Shown here piece after piece: positions 13,768 through 26,639 of a stretch of DNA of 64,000 nucleotides. Each line of letters begins with the position of its first letter. The stretch's first letter is position 1. The translations under genes were made by a program, and so were the position numbers. This stretch comes from Siphonodentalium dalli. Its lineage: Eukaryota > Mollusca > Scaphopoda > Gadilida > Siphonodentaliidae. The DNA lies in NCBI GenBank assembly GCA_032622095.1, contig CP136066.1:45345911-45409910 (forward strand), written 5' to 3'. The notes below the pieces were generated by a model that saw only the letters and a program-made list of their open reading frames with translations, had not been told where the DNA came from and did not search any database.

Positions 13768-14178
13768 CTTTGGTAGATAATTGGCTACAGTGCCTGTAAA
13801 ATCCAAATGACCTGGGTAAACTTCGGTACAGGTACGATTGTTTACTTTGGTATATATACCAGAGATACTTGGATACGCACAGTCGTACACCATGATATAT
13901 ATATAGTACAGTGCCCTGTTGAAATGACCAAATGACATGTGTAAAATTGGGTCCAGGCACAATTGTTTACGTTGGTAGATACCAGGGTATACGTGAGTAG
14001 GTCCACCATGGTATACATGGGTACAGTGCCCTTGTAAAATCCCAAAATGACCTTGGTAAACTTGGACACAGGTACGAGGGTTTACTTTGGTAGATACCAG
14101 GGTATATATCTGGGTACGCGCACCATAGTATACATGGATACATTGCCCTTGTAAAATGTCCAAATGACCTGGGTACAT
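13768..14178. repeat. Minisatellite with units of about 125 bp, just over 3 copies
   Basis: Diverged tandem units share TTTGGTAGATACCAGGGTAT, CACCATGGTATACATGG and AAATGACCTGGGTAAA. Several minus-strand ORFs across it are repeat artefacts. Confidence 0.75.
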
Positions 14179-14263
14179 TCACCAGCAAATTTGTAGAAAC
14201 TTATTTGTTCATATGGCAGACTATATATTTAAAACACAGGTCCCTCTTATAATACAAATAGAC

Positions 14264-14413
14264 AATAGTTAACTGTTTTGAGTAGCGTGTGGTTTTTCTC
14301 CTCGAGTGAGATGCAGAGGATTATTTTTACGAGGCGTTAACTGAGTGAAAAATAATCCTCTCATCTCACGAGAGGAGAAAACCCGTAAGATACTCAGAAC
14401 AGTTGACTGTTGT
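14264..14413. repeat. Foldback repeat
   Basis: CAATAGTTAACTGTT at the left pairs with AACAGTTGACTGTTG at the right. Inside, GAGGATTATTTTTA pairs with AAAAATAATCCTC. Together they make an imperfect 150-bp palindrome. Confidence 0.6.
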
Positions 14414-14683
14414 GTTTATTATATTTTCTATACCAGTTATTTACGATCCAGAACACAATGAAACCCACGGTTAGAACCAATACGTTCTTAAAGCTAGCCA
14501 GCCATATCTGTTAAAATAACGCGCAAGGTTGCCGAATGACGCAAAAATTGACGCCACGTCGCAGGGCTGAGAGTGGGATAACATCTTGAGAGTAGGATAA
14601 CACATTCGGTCTTCTTGGAGTGGGGATGTGATATATGTTTTGACTAAACAGTTGTTGAAAATATAATGAACGATATTTTGCTG

Positions 14684-14855
14684 TTATGTTCTTCAGCACC
14701 CTGCAGTTGCGGGTATGCTGATGTTACGACACATGTTACTATTATTATAATAATCTGCTCTTGTTATGTTCTTCAGCATCAGTTGCGGGTGGAACGACAC
14801 ATGTCACTATTATTATCATAATATTCTGTTATGTTATGTTCTTCAGCACCAGTTG
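14684..14855 (+). promoter_or_regulatory. Triplicated 3' splice-site region
   Basis: The segment TTATGTTCTTCAGCA followed by AGTTGCGGGT occurs three times, about 80 bp apart (about 14,684, 14,763 and 14,834), with intervening ACGACACATGT-TACTATTATTAT. Only the third copy runs on into a transporter-like reading frame, so the first two look like decoy acceptors left by a tandem duplication across the exon edge. Confidence 0.6.
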
Positions 14856-14990
14856 CGGGTATGCTGATGGTTCGACTCGGTTGCCGGACCGTGACCATCA
14901 TTGGAGGTGTGATGGTTTGCTCGGGGTTACTGGTCAGTGCTTATGTCCACCACATCTACATACTATACATCACGCTCGGGGTCGTTCCAG
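14847..14990 (+). CDS. Monocarboxylate-transporter-like protein, internal exon
   Basis: This exon encodes two membrane helices of an MFS transporter in the SLC16 (proton-linked monocarboxylate transporter) style. Visible residues include VAGMLMVRLGCR, then a glycine-rich helix (TVTIIGGVMVCSGLLVSAYV) and a second hydrophobic segment. The positively charged loop between helices with the R-x-G-x-R pattern is typical of the family. The acceptor is TTCTTCAG and the donor is G|GTAAAT, leaving phase 1. A second AG six bases downstream is an alternative acceptor. Earlier exons with the N-terminal signature were not found in the 14.8 kb upstream, so the gene start is either outside the window or unrecognised. 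Confidence 0.8.
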
Positions 14991-16029
14991 GTAAATAATC
15001 GTAGCAACAGGGACGTGACGACAAGATGGGGGAAACTTAGTGTGAATTTTGTTGATTTTATATCAAAAGTCGCATATTTTCTTCTGTCAAATGACATAAC
15101 CATCTATTGGAAAATTTCCAACCGTAGCCAGTGTCAGGATCGAAATGTCCAATTCCAACAGTTGGAAAACTTAAGGTACCAGTTGTAAATTTCCAACTAA
15201 AAGGGAGGGGCCGATGAAAATGGAATGTCCAGTAATTTTGTCTGATTCAAGTGGGTTCAGTTAGAATTTTCAAAGTGGACATCCCCTTGATATAGTCACG
15301 TCCCTGCGTAGCAGTCACTAATTGTGAGATGATTCAACGTCCTTCACTTCAAATATAATTTACTGAGTACCGACATTGTTTTTGCGGAAAGTATAGTGGA
15401 ATACGCGTTCCCGGTTAGTGGGTGGCAAACCAGGGTACTGCCGTGCGCAAAGAGGGTATGTGTGTTCCAATATATACTGCGCCAAATCACAGTCGTTGGA
15501 AAGTTGGTAATTTAAGGCTGGAAAAATGTTGCGTTTGCATTCGATTTATCAGAACGCGCTTCTATTGTCCACACTGTATTATCACGTGATGCTTACACAT
15601 CAAGAAAACAGATACGCGATGTTTATCGGATCTAAACCAGTTAATGTTGTTATGCCGTTACTTGAGTTTCAAATTCAACACTTCATTACTGGGTTATGAT
15701 CCCAATATAGTTGCACATCGTAAGTCATTATACGTGACCTCACCGTGTTTTGCTCTATCTACTAAAAATACTATATAAGGCCATGCATGGCGCTGATTGG
15801 ATTTGACTACACCACCACGTCAGTCATCCATATGGAGCAGCCCGGACTCCGGATATCATCTAGCAGGAGTCCACCATCACCACCACCGTCACCGACGAGG
15901 CAACAACACCAGCTGCTGTGGCACTGCCGCTACCATTAACCTTCAGTGTTCCAGGGGCACACCCCCCCTCGTCTGGATACCAGCGACGGAAACAGAACAA
16001 ATTTGCTTTTCGATAATCCCGGTGTTAGC

Positions 16030-16055
16030 CCCCCCCCCCCCCAAACACACACACA

Positions 16056-16116
<61 letters not shown>

Positions 16117-16131
16117 CCTCCCTCTCTCTCT
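16030..16131. repeat. Microsatellite: poly-C, (AC)n, (TC)n
   Basis: A C14 run is followed by about seven AC units and more than 30 TC units, ending in CCCTCCCTCC. It sits in the intron, about 80 bp before the next transporter exon, and acts as a long polypyrimidine stretch. Serine/leucine-only ORFs here are artefacts. Confidence 0.95.
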
Positions 16132-16213
16132 GATTGGATGGAATATAATTATGTCAAATAATATAAGGGTTAATTCATAATACATACATAAGATATCTTC
16201 ATTCCTCTTCCAG

Positions 16214-16864
16214 GTCTGGGAATGTGCCTGACATATACATCAACAATTGTGATTATTAGTCTTTATTTCAAAAAGAACCGGTCGATTGCAACTGGTATAT
16301 GTTCTTCCGGTGTCGGCGTTGGGAGTGTCGTAATGGCGCCCCTTCTGCAGTGGTTATTCGAAATGTATGGCTGGAGGGGCGCCCTAGTTATCACAGGGGG
16401 CTTAACTCTTAATCTAGTTGTGGCTGGAGCAACGTACCGTCCCTTGTGCAAAAGGGAACAGCGAACTATCGAGGTACGCCAGCATAACCGACGACAGAGC
16501 CTAAGATCCGGGGAGTGCTATCGGAGTATATTTGGGCGAAAGGAAATGTGGAATTGGCGGTTTCTAATATTTTTAATATCAACTACAAATTGCATGGTTA
16601 TCTTGTTTACACCGTTCGTCTTTCTTCCGGAGTTTTGTATCAGTCATGGGATCGCTTTCAAGGACGCATCTTATATCATGTCCATACTGAGTGTGGCGAA
16701 TTCTGTCGGACGTCCAGTGTTCGGACTTCTCGGACGATTCATCACTCCGATGCCCCTGTTCGCGCTGAACATGATTGGAGCTGGACTTAGCATCATGGCG
16801 TTGAGCTGGTGCACAACATTCCTACATATCGCTGTGTGTGGTGTTATATATGGTCTTTCATTCG
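16214..16864 (+). CDS. Monocarboxylate-transporter-like protein, large central exon
   Basis: This 651-bp exon carries the core of an SLC16-like permease. It joins the previous exon in phase 1 (acceptor CTTCCAG) and ends TTC G|GTGAGT, again phase 1. Helices 4-6 are recognisable (residues such as GICSSGVGVGSVVMAPLLQW and YGWRGALVITGG, where the W-R-G-x-x-x-x-x-G-G pattern is characteristic). A hydrophilic central loop rich in Arg (RQHNRRQSLRSGE) follows, then helices 7-10 starting at WNWRFLIFLIS. The long charged loop between the two six-helix halves fits MCT topology. The substrate cannot be told from sequence. Reading past 16,864 into the intron gives a false C-terminus. Confidence 0.88.
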
Positions 16865-17425
16865 GTGAGTTTGCTAAAGTTAGAGAAGGTCGCCGTCATC
16901 GCAACTCAACTCAATGTTCTCAATTGATAACTATGTCAGTGCGCGTAAGATGACTTCCAGTAGCAAACAATTATGTTTCAGTTAGTCTAAATGCATGTAT
17001 ACATATAAGCTAATTATATTCATCAACCATACATTATAAGCGATTGAGGGCAAACGCTATCATTTTCTATATTGTTGTCGCCATTTTAATTAGCACCATA
17101 TTGGTCCAAACGTACATACTAAAATCCCACAGGAGATTGTTGGAGAAATTTCATACTGTGTTCTTTAAAATCAAATGTTAGAGGTTTTATTGTGTCACAT
17201 AATCTGGAAAGTATAGACATTTGTATATATTTCATAAGAGTGATAAGACATCGCTAAAATTCAGTTCAAACTGGGTTAGTACGTATCGCTTCTGAAAACC
17301 GCGGTGTCGGCGCCATATTGGACGCCATCTTTTCTGGTATTTACATGCACGCTAAGAACAGTCGGTGCACCCCGATAGTGCCATGGCCATGCGTCTTCTT
17401 AAGATTCAAATCGTTTCTATTGCAG

Positions 17426-17551
17426 GTGGGATTATAGTGCTGCTATATGTTACGTTCGTTGATCTGATGGGAGTCCAGACGATAGAAACGTCTTTCGGAA
17501 TTCTCACGATGTTCCAGGGGTTTGCGTGTTCTATAGGACCAATTATAGCTG
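17426..17551 (+). CDS. Monocarboxylate-transporter-like protein, exon
   Basis: A short 126-bp exon between acceptor TCTATTGCAG and donor G|GTAAGT, phase 1 on both sides. It encodes one and a half membrane segments with the family's D-L-x-G ... G-I-L-x-x-F-Q-G ... I-G-P-x-x-A-G pattern (VDLMG, FQGFACSIGPIIAG), matching helices 10-11 of SLC16 carriers. An apparent ATG 60 bp upstream lies in the intron. Confidence 0.85.
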
Positions 17552-17867
17552 GTAAGTACACATCCATGGCTGTTCACTTGTCATTTTGTGTCTGAAACAA
17601 CAACCGTTGGAATATTCTGACATGGTAATATAGAGGTTGTGGTAGGTCTGGTGTTAAAATTTCCAACCAGTATTTAGCTTGTGGTTGTTATGCCATACCA
17701 CAAATTTACTGGGCGTGACCACGAATTGACTATTTACCTATATATATCCTCTGTATATCTAGATACGCCCAAAATAAAGTTTAATCAAAATTGTTTGGTT
17801 TTCCAAAGTTGGGTTAATGATTGGGTCAAATTAAATGAGTTGGGTTCAATTGTTGGTTTTGATTGTT

Positions 17868-18225
17868 TAGTGCTCAATCCGATCAGATGCTCCTAAATGA
17901 CTATTTCTTTCGCTTCGGGGGAGGGGGTCAAATATTTGATTTGGCGAGTGGAGAAACCCACCCGTCAAAGCTCCGAGTGATCAGATATCGATTTTTGAAG
18001 TTTGTTATAACTCGAGATGTGTAATAATATGTGGCCCAGAAACACGTGGTCAAATGGGGGGTCTCGGAAAAAATTGCGGATGAAGGTGGATAACTCTAAA
18101 ATCAGGTGATAATACACAGTGGTTGGCATTATTTTGTTGCAATAAATCGATTCTGATAACTGATGAAGAAATGTTGTTGTATTTTGCTTGTATGGTGACC
18201 GTCTCATCGGATTGAGTACCTTTAA
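17868..18225. repeat. Dispersed MITE copy inside the transporter intron
   Basis: It starts GTGCTCAATCCGATCAGA and ends TCGGATTGAGTACCTTTAA. Internal blocks are shared with 11,021-11,493. It lies wholly within the last intron. Confidence 0.6.
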
Positions 18226-18914
18226 TGTCACCGGGTTTGAGTTGCGCCCCTTGGTAAAGATTTGCTGGATGTGATCGATCTGTCGTCATCATATTTTATT
18301 CTCTTGATATTGGTATCAAACTCAAATAAATACAAGGTGATGGCATCTGTTATGTCGGAATTCAATATTTGTAGTATGTCTGATGTCTTTGGTACAAGTA
18401 TTCTTTTCTAGGTTGTAAATTTATTCCAGAAAAGGAAGTCATTATATGTTATAACTCGGACTTTCATTTCACATATTAGGTTCGAAGTCTGGTTTAATTT
18501 ATTATCTCTCCTCTATTCAGACGTTAAGATCCTAATTGAATCCATTGATTGGACTTATTTTTGGGAAACTTTTTTCTAACTCAACTAGTTTAGTTAACAG
18601 CTCTAACCAAATGTTTAGACGGATTCGGTTGACTAAACGTTGAGTTAATGTCTGACTAAACTTTAGTTATATTCAACCCAATTTGTTTTTGTATAGTTCG
18701 GTAAATTGATTACAGGTCGGTCGGTGGTGAGTTGTTTGCGTGAAATTGAGAGAGTGGCGAAAAGCCCAGCTTTGAGATTTTGCGCCAGGCACATATAATA
18801 CTGGGCCATCGCGGGGTCCCTGACATTTATTTCAAGTTACCAGTAATGCGCTATAAATTAAGAACAGTGTTATAAATGTGTTGATGTACCGTATTTCATC
18901 GTATAATTTTCCAG

Positions 18915-19099
18915 GCGCTCTGTTCGACTACACTGGATCCTACAAGGCGCCATTCATCTTTTCCGGGTGCTCACTCATAGCTAGTGCGATCAGCCTGGTG
19001 CCGCTGATGATTTCAGGAAGACGAAAGAGTGACAAGCTGATGCTGGCAGTGGATGGGAAGAGTGATCGAGAACAGTTTATTCATTTTAATAAAGGATGA
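18915..19099 (+). CDS. Monocarboxylate-transporter-like protein, terminal exon
   Basis: Acceptor TTTTCCAG, phase 1, then GALFDYTGSYKAPFIFSGCS, the expected G-x-x-x-D-x-T-G-x-Y start of the last helix pair, followed by a hydrophobic helix ending LVPLMISG. A basic then acidic cytosolic tail of about 35 residues ends at TGA 19,097. The four exons encode about 368 residues. Full-length members of the family usually have 450-500 residues, so roughly the first two to three helices are missing from what can be seen. Confidence 0.85.
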
Positions 19100-19183
19100 A
19101 CTGCATGGTCCTTGCTGCCAGTGGAATGAACTGATCCTTGTATGGAACCGCTTGCTTCTTTGAACTGTGGCTAGAGGGAACTA

Positions 19184-19189
19184 AATAAA
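19184..19189 (+). terminator. Poly(A) signal of the transporter gene
   Basis: AATAAA lies 85 bp after the stop codon, which fits a short 3' UTR. Confidence 0.6.
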
Positions 19190-19721
19190 AGGAACATTTT
19201 ACGTCAGTTTTTTTTACACGGTATACGAGCTTTAAAACATTCTGACACGCGATTGGTGTATAAATGCATGTAATATTGCAAATAAATATACAAATTCAAG
19301 AAATATAATACCCATATGGCATATAAAATTATGGGTGTTTCCCAAACTCCATACAGCGTCCTCTACGCTATCGCTGCGATATATATCACTGCCACAATGA
19401 GTGTACTTTGCAGACGATAAATCTATTTTTACATATCGTCGCGGAACTGTATTTACTACTATTTAGTCACCTATTATCTTGTTTTGACCACCATTTTTTT
19501 TTTAAAGTTTGCAATAATGGTAATTATTTCGGTATTGATAAGAACAATATGGACTGAACCAGACATAGACAATGTCATTATGGCAGTGGTATCTCAACGG
19601 AGCGATGGGAGATAACTCTGCCTGAAGTTTGGGTGTTTCCTAGTCTGAAATGTGTTCGTGTCCAAACAATGGCGGGAGATTGTGGCTGCATGGGTATTGG
19701 GTTTCGTCAGTCTTTAAAATT

Positions 19722-21160
19722 ATAGTCCAGAAGATATTGGTCGACCTCTGCACCCCCCCCCCCCCAGGACTTAACTTCACCCCACTAATTTTCTTCCTTA
19801 AGGTCTCCTATAATTTTTTTCACTTTGTTAACAAGAAAAAAAAGTGGCCGCACAGACTCCAGACAAGATGGCTCCATCATGACGGCCATTTTATTTAAAT
19901 GCACCAGGTCTCTTTGATCGCCGTTATAGTAAAGATGATTTCACATGCCGTCTTGTTTTCCGCTCGATTCGTTATGCTAATATACAACCCTTACAAATTA
20001 GCCAAAAATCCGACACCAGAATCCAATATGGCGGCCAAGATGGCCGCCGAAATGTGAAAATATGCTATTTTTCTGACATGTTACCTTTCGTTTGTCTCTG
20101 TGGAAAAATGTTGGCATCTTTGCGTCATGTTATACATTTATCATATAGATGATTCATTGGCGACCACATGGGGTCCATAATATTCATTCATTGCCGGATA
20201 TTTTTGTCCGATATCACGTTTTCCCAAATGCCGGTATAATAGGTCAAAGCCGAATCTACGTTAATAAAGCGATGTAATGTTTCGAATCAATGAATGTTAT
20301 TGCTATTATAACAATACCCATGCATATATATGTGCAGGATTCCTCTTATACCTAAGTTGAGGAATATTTACCCAAATCCAAGATGGCGGCCAAAATGGCC
20401 ACCAGAAATAAAAAATCGCCGATTTTAACATCAGTGAACATTATTGTCATGACAACTCCACACCTGCTTACTATTGTGAGTTGGTAACACTTAGGCAAAG
20501 AACTTTCCTTGTACCGTATCCAAATAAAAGTCCCCCAAATCCAAAATGGCGCCCACAATGGCGGACAAATTTTGAAAAATCACCGAAATTCCCTAATATT
20601 CACATCATTGGGCATTATTGTCGAGACAACTCCACCCATGCTTACAATTGAGTTGGAAATACTGAGGTGAAGTAATTACCTTACATCTCATGCAAGAAAT
20701 TGTTTTCCAAATCGAAGATGGCGGCCAAAATGGCGACCGAAATTTGAAAACAAGTCTACATTCCTTTACTTTCTTACGATGGGCGTTATTGTTTCGCGAT
20801 TTCTATCCACCATTACATGTTGATATGGAATAGTGACATGAAGTATTCATTAGGGTTTGGCAATTGATACTCACAGCCAAGATCGCTGCTAAAGTGGCGG
20901 CTAGAAATTGATAAGAAATCGATATTTTCACATATTAATTTCAACTTTTTATCATAATATCGGTATGTATGGACGAAACTGTACATAAACCATCTACTAG
21001 TTCAACTTTAAGGTATCAAAACGCATAACATAGCTCGTATCCTTCTGGAAAGATGAAAAACCACAATTAATATCGCGATGTGGCATTACGAAATCCAGTC
21101 TCCACTTAGCGCCGATAATGGCCGTAAGCGTAGGTGCGCCGAATAGTTATATCAGAACAA
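19722..21160. repeat. Left arm of a 5-kb inverted-repeat element
   Basis: This arm is the reverse complement, at high but not perfect identity, of 23,335-24,776. It begins TAGTCCAGAAGATATTGGTC. Most of it is built from diverged tandem units of about 180 bp, each containing an AAGATGGCGGCCAAAATGGC-like block followed by an ACAACTCCA block. The innermost 150 bp (ATCGCGATGTGGCATT, GGTGCGCCGAATAG) are non-repetitive. Confidence 0.85.
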
Positions 21161-23334
21161 TTACCTGATAACAGATTCTGATTTGCCACGTCACGTCCAT
21201 AATTATCTGGATCAGCTTCCATTTCTATGTCTGATAAATCTAGGTCGCTCACACCGACAAAGTATTCACCACTTCCTGTGAGTAGGGTCCCTCTAATCAT
21301 AACGTTTCAAACAATTCATTTTCCTGTGTCTAGCTTACGATTTTAAATATTTGCTAACTATGATATTTGTGCGTCATCTTGAACTAGGAAGGCATATGGC
21401 CGATGAGTATACAAGTTTACAGAAGGTCATCTCTATGTATGTGTCTCATACCCCATGTGATAACGACATGTACAACTGGCGAACCAGTTAGCTAGTCACT
21501 TCTCAATAGATGGTTCGTCAACTCACAAACTCAGCGAACGCATTGGCATATGTGAACAACTTCGACAGCGTTTCGAAGGTTGATAGCTGTCTCATTCCCT
21601 TGGACAGATGTCTATCTGCTAAGGAGAAGACCCTAGTGTACAGACTATCCACACTTCTTAACCATTATCCGAAGAAACTGTGTGAAGCCCCGCAGTTGTC
21701 TCGTCGAATATCTCCCAGCAGAGAAGAACAATGCTCGCGGTGCTAGTTTGTGGACATGCGCCATGATAGTGGGAATGAAATGGGCCACTGTATACACCAC
21801 CCCAACACCTGGTGCATGTTTAAGATATCGAATGTTATGCGTGTCGGTTTTATCTGGTGTGGTAAGATTGTATTTCCAAATCCGTTTCGAAGCCTTTCTG
21901 ATTCAACTACGTACACTTTGTCTGGATAATACTATGCTAGCCTCCCTCAAAACAGTCGGATGGACTAAAGGATAATGTCTTTATAGCATGAATGTATGCG
22001 TGTTTTGTTATCCTCTCTCGGGGTTAGTGTCAGTATGTGGGCGGAATTATTCAAGAAAATGTCAGGAACTGTGGTGCATTTATTTCACTATGTATTTAAA
22101 GAACAATTTACAATCTCGATGGCAATGGCTGTGGACGTTGGGGAACGCGACCTTTATGATCATATAGCTTTATAGTTTATATATATATAACTTTAGAATA
22201 TAGTAGTTAATGTCTCATGTGGGAAAATGGTCGCAATGGTGATGTTACCAAGAAAGCACTTGGTGTACCAACGTTTGTTGAACTGAATGCAAGAGCTCAT
22301 CAACGTAACATTCCTCTGGAGGTTCTTCGCGTTGAACATTTCACCCTTTTGTTGACGGCATTTGTACTTTCTTGAACCATACCACCCAGCGTGAGGATGA
22401 CATATCAACAAACTATCAAAGGTATCGCCATTAAAGACTACACCCCAGTCTTGGTGGGGCTTATACAGCAGTAGCCAATGGCATACTCCTTGTCCAGTTG
22501 TTTAAGAACGGCTTCCAAACGGATGGGAACATACCATCTTAGCATACAAGGAAAGCAAAGCCACACATGAGATCCTGTCTGAATCTAAAACATAACAAAA
22601 TAAGGGGCGGTGCAGTCATGGTCCAATTTCATTTCCACTACCATGACACATACCCACAAACTAGCACCGTGTGTATTGTTATCATCTGCTTGGATCTGTT
22701 CGGTGAGACGATTGCTGGACGCCAACAAGCTTGTTCTTATTATCATGTTCAAGGAGTTTGGGTATATTATGCATTATGGTCTTCTACGCCTTAGCAGAAA
22801 TGCATCCGTCAAATGTCGGGCTTTCAACATTCGAAGCCATATACAGAAGTTGTCCGTGTACGTCAGTGCATTAGATGAGTATGTGAATTGATGAACCATA
22901 TATTGAGAAGTGGCTGTTTGGGGAAATCACCAGGTGTACACGTTGTTATCCCCATTAGGTCACCAAAGCTGACAATACGCAGATATATAGGTCCTTCTGA
23001 AAGCTAGTATACGCATCGACCGAATACCTTTATAGTGTATCGCACAAGATGACGCATATACACCATATGTAGCATCTGAATTATACCATAAGCTATACAA
23101 CGAATGAAGCTCGCTAAGAATTCCAAGCTTTCGAAACAAACACGTGAGCTGGACACCGACATATGTATTGTTTGAAACATTCCGATTAGTGGCACCCTTC
23201 TACAAAGAAGAGTAGTGAACTGTTGTTGTGAGTGAGATAGATTAATCTGACGAAGAGACGGAAGCGAGTCTAGATAATGCTGAATGTGGCAATTCAGAAT
23301 AAGCTCAGGTACTGTTGTTTTGATTCTTGGAAGT
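21161..23334. other. Core between the inverted arms, no identified gene
   Basis: The core has short open frames on both strands, the longest about 97 codons at 21,682-21,975 (+). They overlap one another and show no motif I recognise. If the arms belong to a transposon, this is where its gene would be, and it would be badly decayed. Confidence 0.4.
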
Positions 23335-24776
23335 CATAATATGACTATTCGGCGCACCCATATACGGTTACGGCCAGTATGAGCCCTTAGTGTAGAATGG
23401 ATTTTGAAATGCCACATCGCGATTGTGGGTTTTCATCCTTCCAAAAGGCTACGACTTACATTGGAACTAATAGATGGCTTATATTATGTACCGTTTCGTT
23501 TATACAACTCAAAATTATGACAAAAAGTTGAAATTAGCATGTGATAATATCGGCTTCTTTTCAATTTCTGCCCGCCAGTTTGGCCGCCATATTGACTGTG
23601 AGTATCAATTGCCAAATCCTAATGAATAATTCATACATATCAACATGTAATGGTGGGTAGAAATCGCGAAACAATAACGCCCATCCTAAGAAAGTAAAGG
23701 AATGTAGGCGTGTATTCAAATTTCGGTCGCCATTTTGGCCGCCATCTTCGATTTGGAAAACAATTTCTTGCATGAGATGTAAGGTAATTACTTCACCTCA
23801 GTATTTCCAACTCAACTGTTCGCATGGATGGAGTTGTCTCGACAATAATTCCCAATGATGTGAATATGAGGGAATTTCTGTGATTTTTCAAAATTTGTCC
23901 GCCATTGTGGGCGCCATTTTGGATTTGGGGGACTTTTATTTGGATATGGTACAAGGAAAGTTCTTCGCCTAAGTGTTCCCAACTCACAATAGTAAGCAGG
24001 TGTGGAGTTGTCATGATAATAATGCTCACTGATGTTAAAATCAGTGATTTTCGGCGATTTTTTATTTCTGGTGGCCATTTTGGCCGCCATCTTGGATTTG
24101 GGTAAATATTCCTCAACTCAGGTATAAGAGGAATCCTAGCTCGAGTATATCCTGCAAATATATATGCATGGGTGTTGTTATAATAGCAATAACATTCATT
24201 GATTCGAAACGTAACATCGCGTTATTAGCGGAGATTCGGCTTTGACCTATGATAACGGCATTTGGGAAAACGTTATATCGGACAAAAGTATCCCGCAATG
24301 AATGCATATTATGGTCTCCATATGTTCGCCAATGACTCCTCTATATGATAAATGTATAACATGACGCAAATATTCTAACATTTTCCCACAGAGACAAACG
24401 AAAGGTGGTAACATGACAGAAAAATTGCATATTTTCACATTTCGGCGGCCATCTTGGCCGCCATATTGGATTCTGGTGTCAGATTTTTGGCTAATTTGTA
24501 AGGGTTGTATATTAGCATAACGAATCGAGCAGAAAACAGAACCGCCTGTGCTATCATCTTTACTATAATGGCGATCAAAGAGACCTGGTGCATTTAAAAA
24601 ATAAAAATAAAAAATTGCCGCCATGATGGACGCCATCTTGTCTGGAGTCTGTGCGGCCACTTTTTTTTCTTGTTAACAAGTGAAAAAAATTAGAGGAGAC
24701 CTTAAGGAAGAAAATTAGTGGGGTGAAGTTAAGTCCTGCGGGGGGTGCAGAGGTCGACCAATATCTCCTGGACTAA
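23335..24776. repeat. Right arm of the 5-kb inverted-repeat element
   Basis: Inverted counterpart of 19,722-21,160, ending CCAATATCTCCTGGACTA. Differences between the arms are scattered substitutions and small indels, for example in the poly-C run near the outer end. The duplication is therefore not very recent. Confidence 0.85.
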
Positions 24777-26639
24777 AACTTTCCTGGTATTTCTAAATGG
24801 GTTTTCTCAAAATCTGTCAGGAATTTATTTATGAAATTTGGTACAAGCAATTATTGTGATACAATATTTATTATAATCTCATTTACTTCACTTTTATGGC
24901 ATGGAAAATATGTAAAAAAATCACCGTTTTCAGGTACCAAGAACTTCTGTAAATTAGATTTGTTTCAAAAGTGTAGATCATATATCCATGATATCTTATC
25001 TGAAGATCATGAGAGGAGACTGAATAACCAAGTTAAAGCTGACCACCAATATCTCTTACACTGTGACCTAATTTCTGTTGATTGAGTGGACCACACTGTA
25101 TATCAACATTTGTTTTCATTGGGCTGGAATATGTGTGACTGCTTTATTCCTCATTATAAATATATGGGGGTATGGACACTATAGTATGCAATTAAATATC
25201 TAACTCCACATAGTTATAAAAATAAAGCCTCCTCTCACAGAGCCAAGACAATAAGCTGTTTGGTGATTGGGGTGTTGTGTGAAATTATTAATTATTCTAG
25301 CAGTTCATGGTACCGAAAGGGACAACAAAGAAACTAATATTTTCAACCTCTCAAATGTATTAAAATCCATTGTTTTGTCACCTCTTAATAATTGCTCAGA
25401 TTCTGCAAACAATGAAGATAATGATATGTGAAATTCAACATTTTTCGCCGGATAGATCCAGAGAAACACTTTGTTGAAAATATCTTGCCATATTTGGTTG
25501 TATTTATGCAAAACGTGCATCTCCATTGTCAATTGAGAAGTGAATATTTACAATTGCGGGTATTTCAAACAGTGTGTGTCATGAAATGGAAAGATCGAAC
25601 TGGTTTTAATTTACCACGCTATCAGTTGATCGCCACATGCTTACAATTATCGATATCTTAGTGAATATGTACTCAGTGGGTAATGGGAATGCATTACTTT
25701 TCAAAGTAATGGTAATGGTAATGCATTACATTGAGTTTTCCATGTAATGGTAATGGTAATGCTAATGCGAAAAATGTCAAGTAATGGTAATGGTAATGTA
25801 TTACTTTGCAATGTAATGGGTCCATCCCTGGTACTCACTGGTCAGTCTGAATTACTAAGAAGAACACCAATTGTGTATTTAAAGAAAAAGAGGGCAATGG
25901 GTACAACGAAGTTAGCTCTTTTGAATCAATTAACTTAATTGAGTTAGGTACAATAAGAGCAATTACATAGTGATATACTTTGAGCATTTCCGAACAGCCT
26001 GGAAGATGACGTATGCGTAACGGTGGGGGGGGGGGGGGGGGGGGGTAAGAACAATTGTTGTACACACAGCGAAAATAGCATTGTGTTGATTATTTATACT
26101 GTAAAATATTGCCTCCATGAAACTCATCTTCGAGCGTCAAATTTAGCCTAGCAATCACCTGATTTGTTCACATTCCGGGGATCAAAGTATTCTTTTAAAT
26201 AAATTAAATACGTACGGATAGTACATTTATATATACATACCCCAGAAATACTCCCTGCATGAAGTGGTAAAAATGTATCGACTGCTTTCAAATTTCCGCA
26301 AATATGTGAGAGCAACGCTCTCTATTGTACAATTTCAAGAATAAACTACCAGATAGCTCTCTTTTTGTTACATGCAGGAGAAAAAAACCCGTTATTTCTC
26401 TCGAAGCATATATATATATCGATCAATAGTTTCAATAACTTCGATAAATCTTTGCAAGGCATATAACATTCCGTATATACTCGCATACATGTGTATCTAT
26501 AGTTTCATCGGTCACCGGAACAAACGCGATCATTTGCTATGCTTAATTTGTGGCTTGAGTGTTATGAGTCTATTTCAAGATTATTAATCACAATATATAT
26601 TTCCAAAAGCGTTGCTGAAAGTATATTACACACGGTGTA
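24777..26639. other. Non-coding region with simple repeats
   Basis: No gene recognised. 25,680-25,830 is a degenerate (TAATGG)n repeat, and 26,023-26,046 is a run of about 24 G. The stretches at about 24,780-25,020 and 25,430-25,560 resemble 5,160-5,600, suggesting a dispersed repeat. Confidence 0.45.

Noticed and set aside
15797-16180. 127-codon ORF before the large transporter exon
   Set aside because: It runs through poly-C and (TC)n into SLSLSL and lies in an intron. No SLC16 homology.
23793-24660. Overlapping ORFs with KWRPKWPP-like repeats
   Set aside because: They derive from the AAGATGGCGGCCAAAATGGC tandem units of the inverted-repeat arms.
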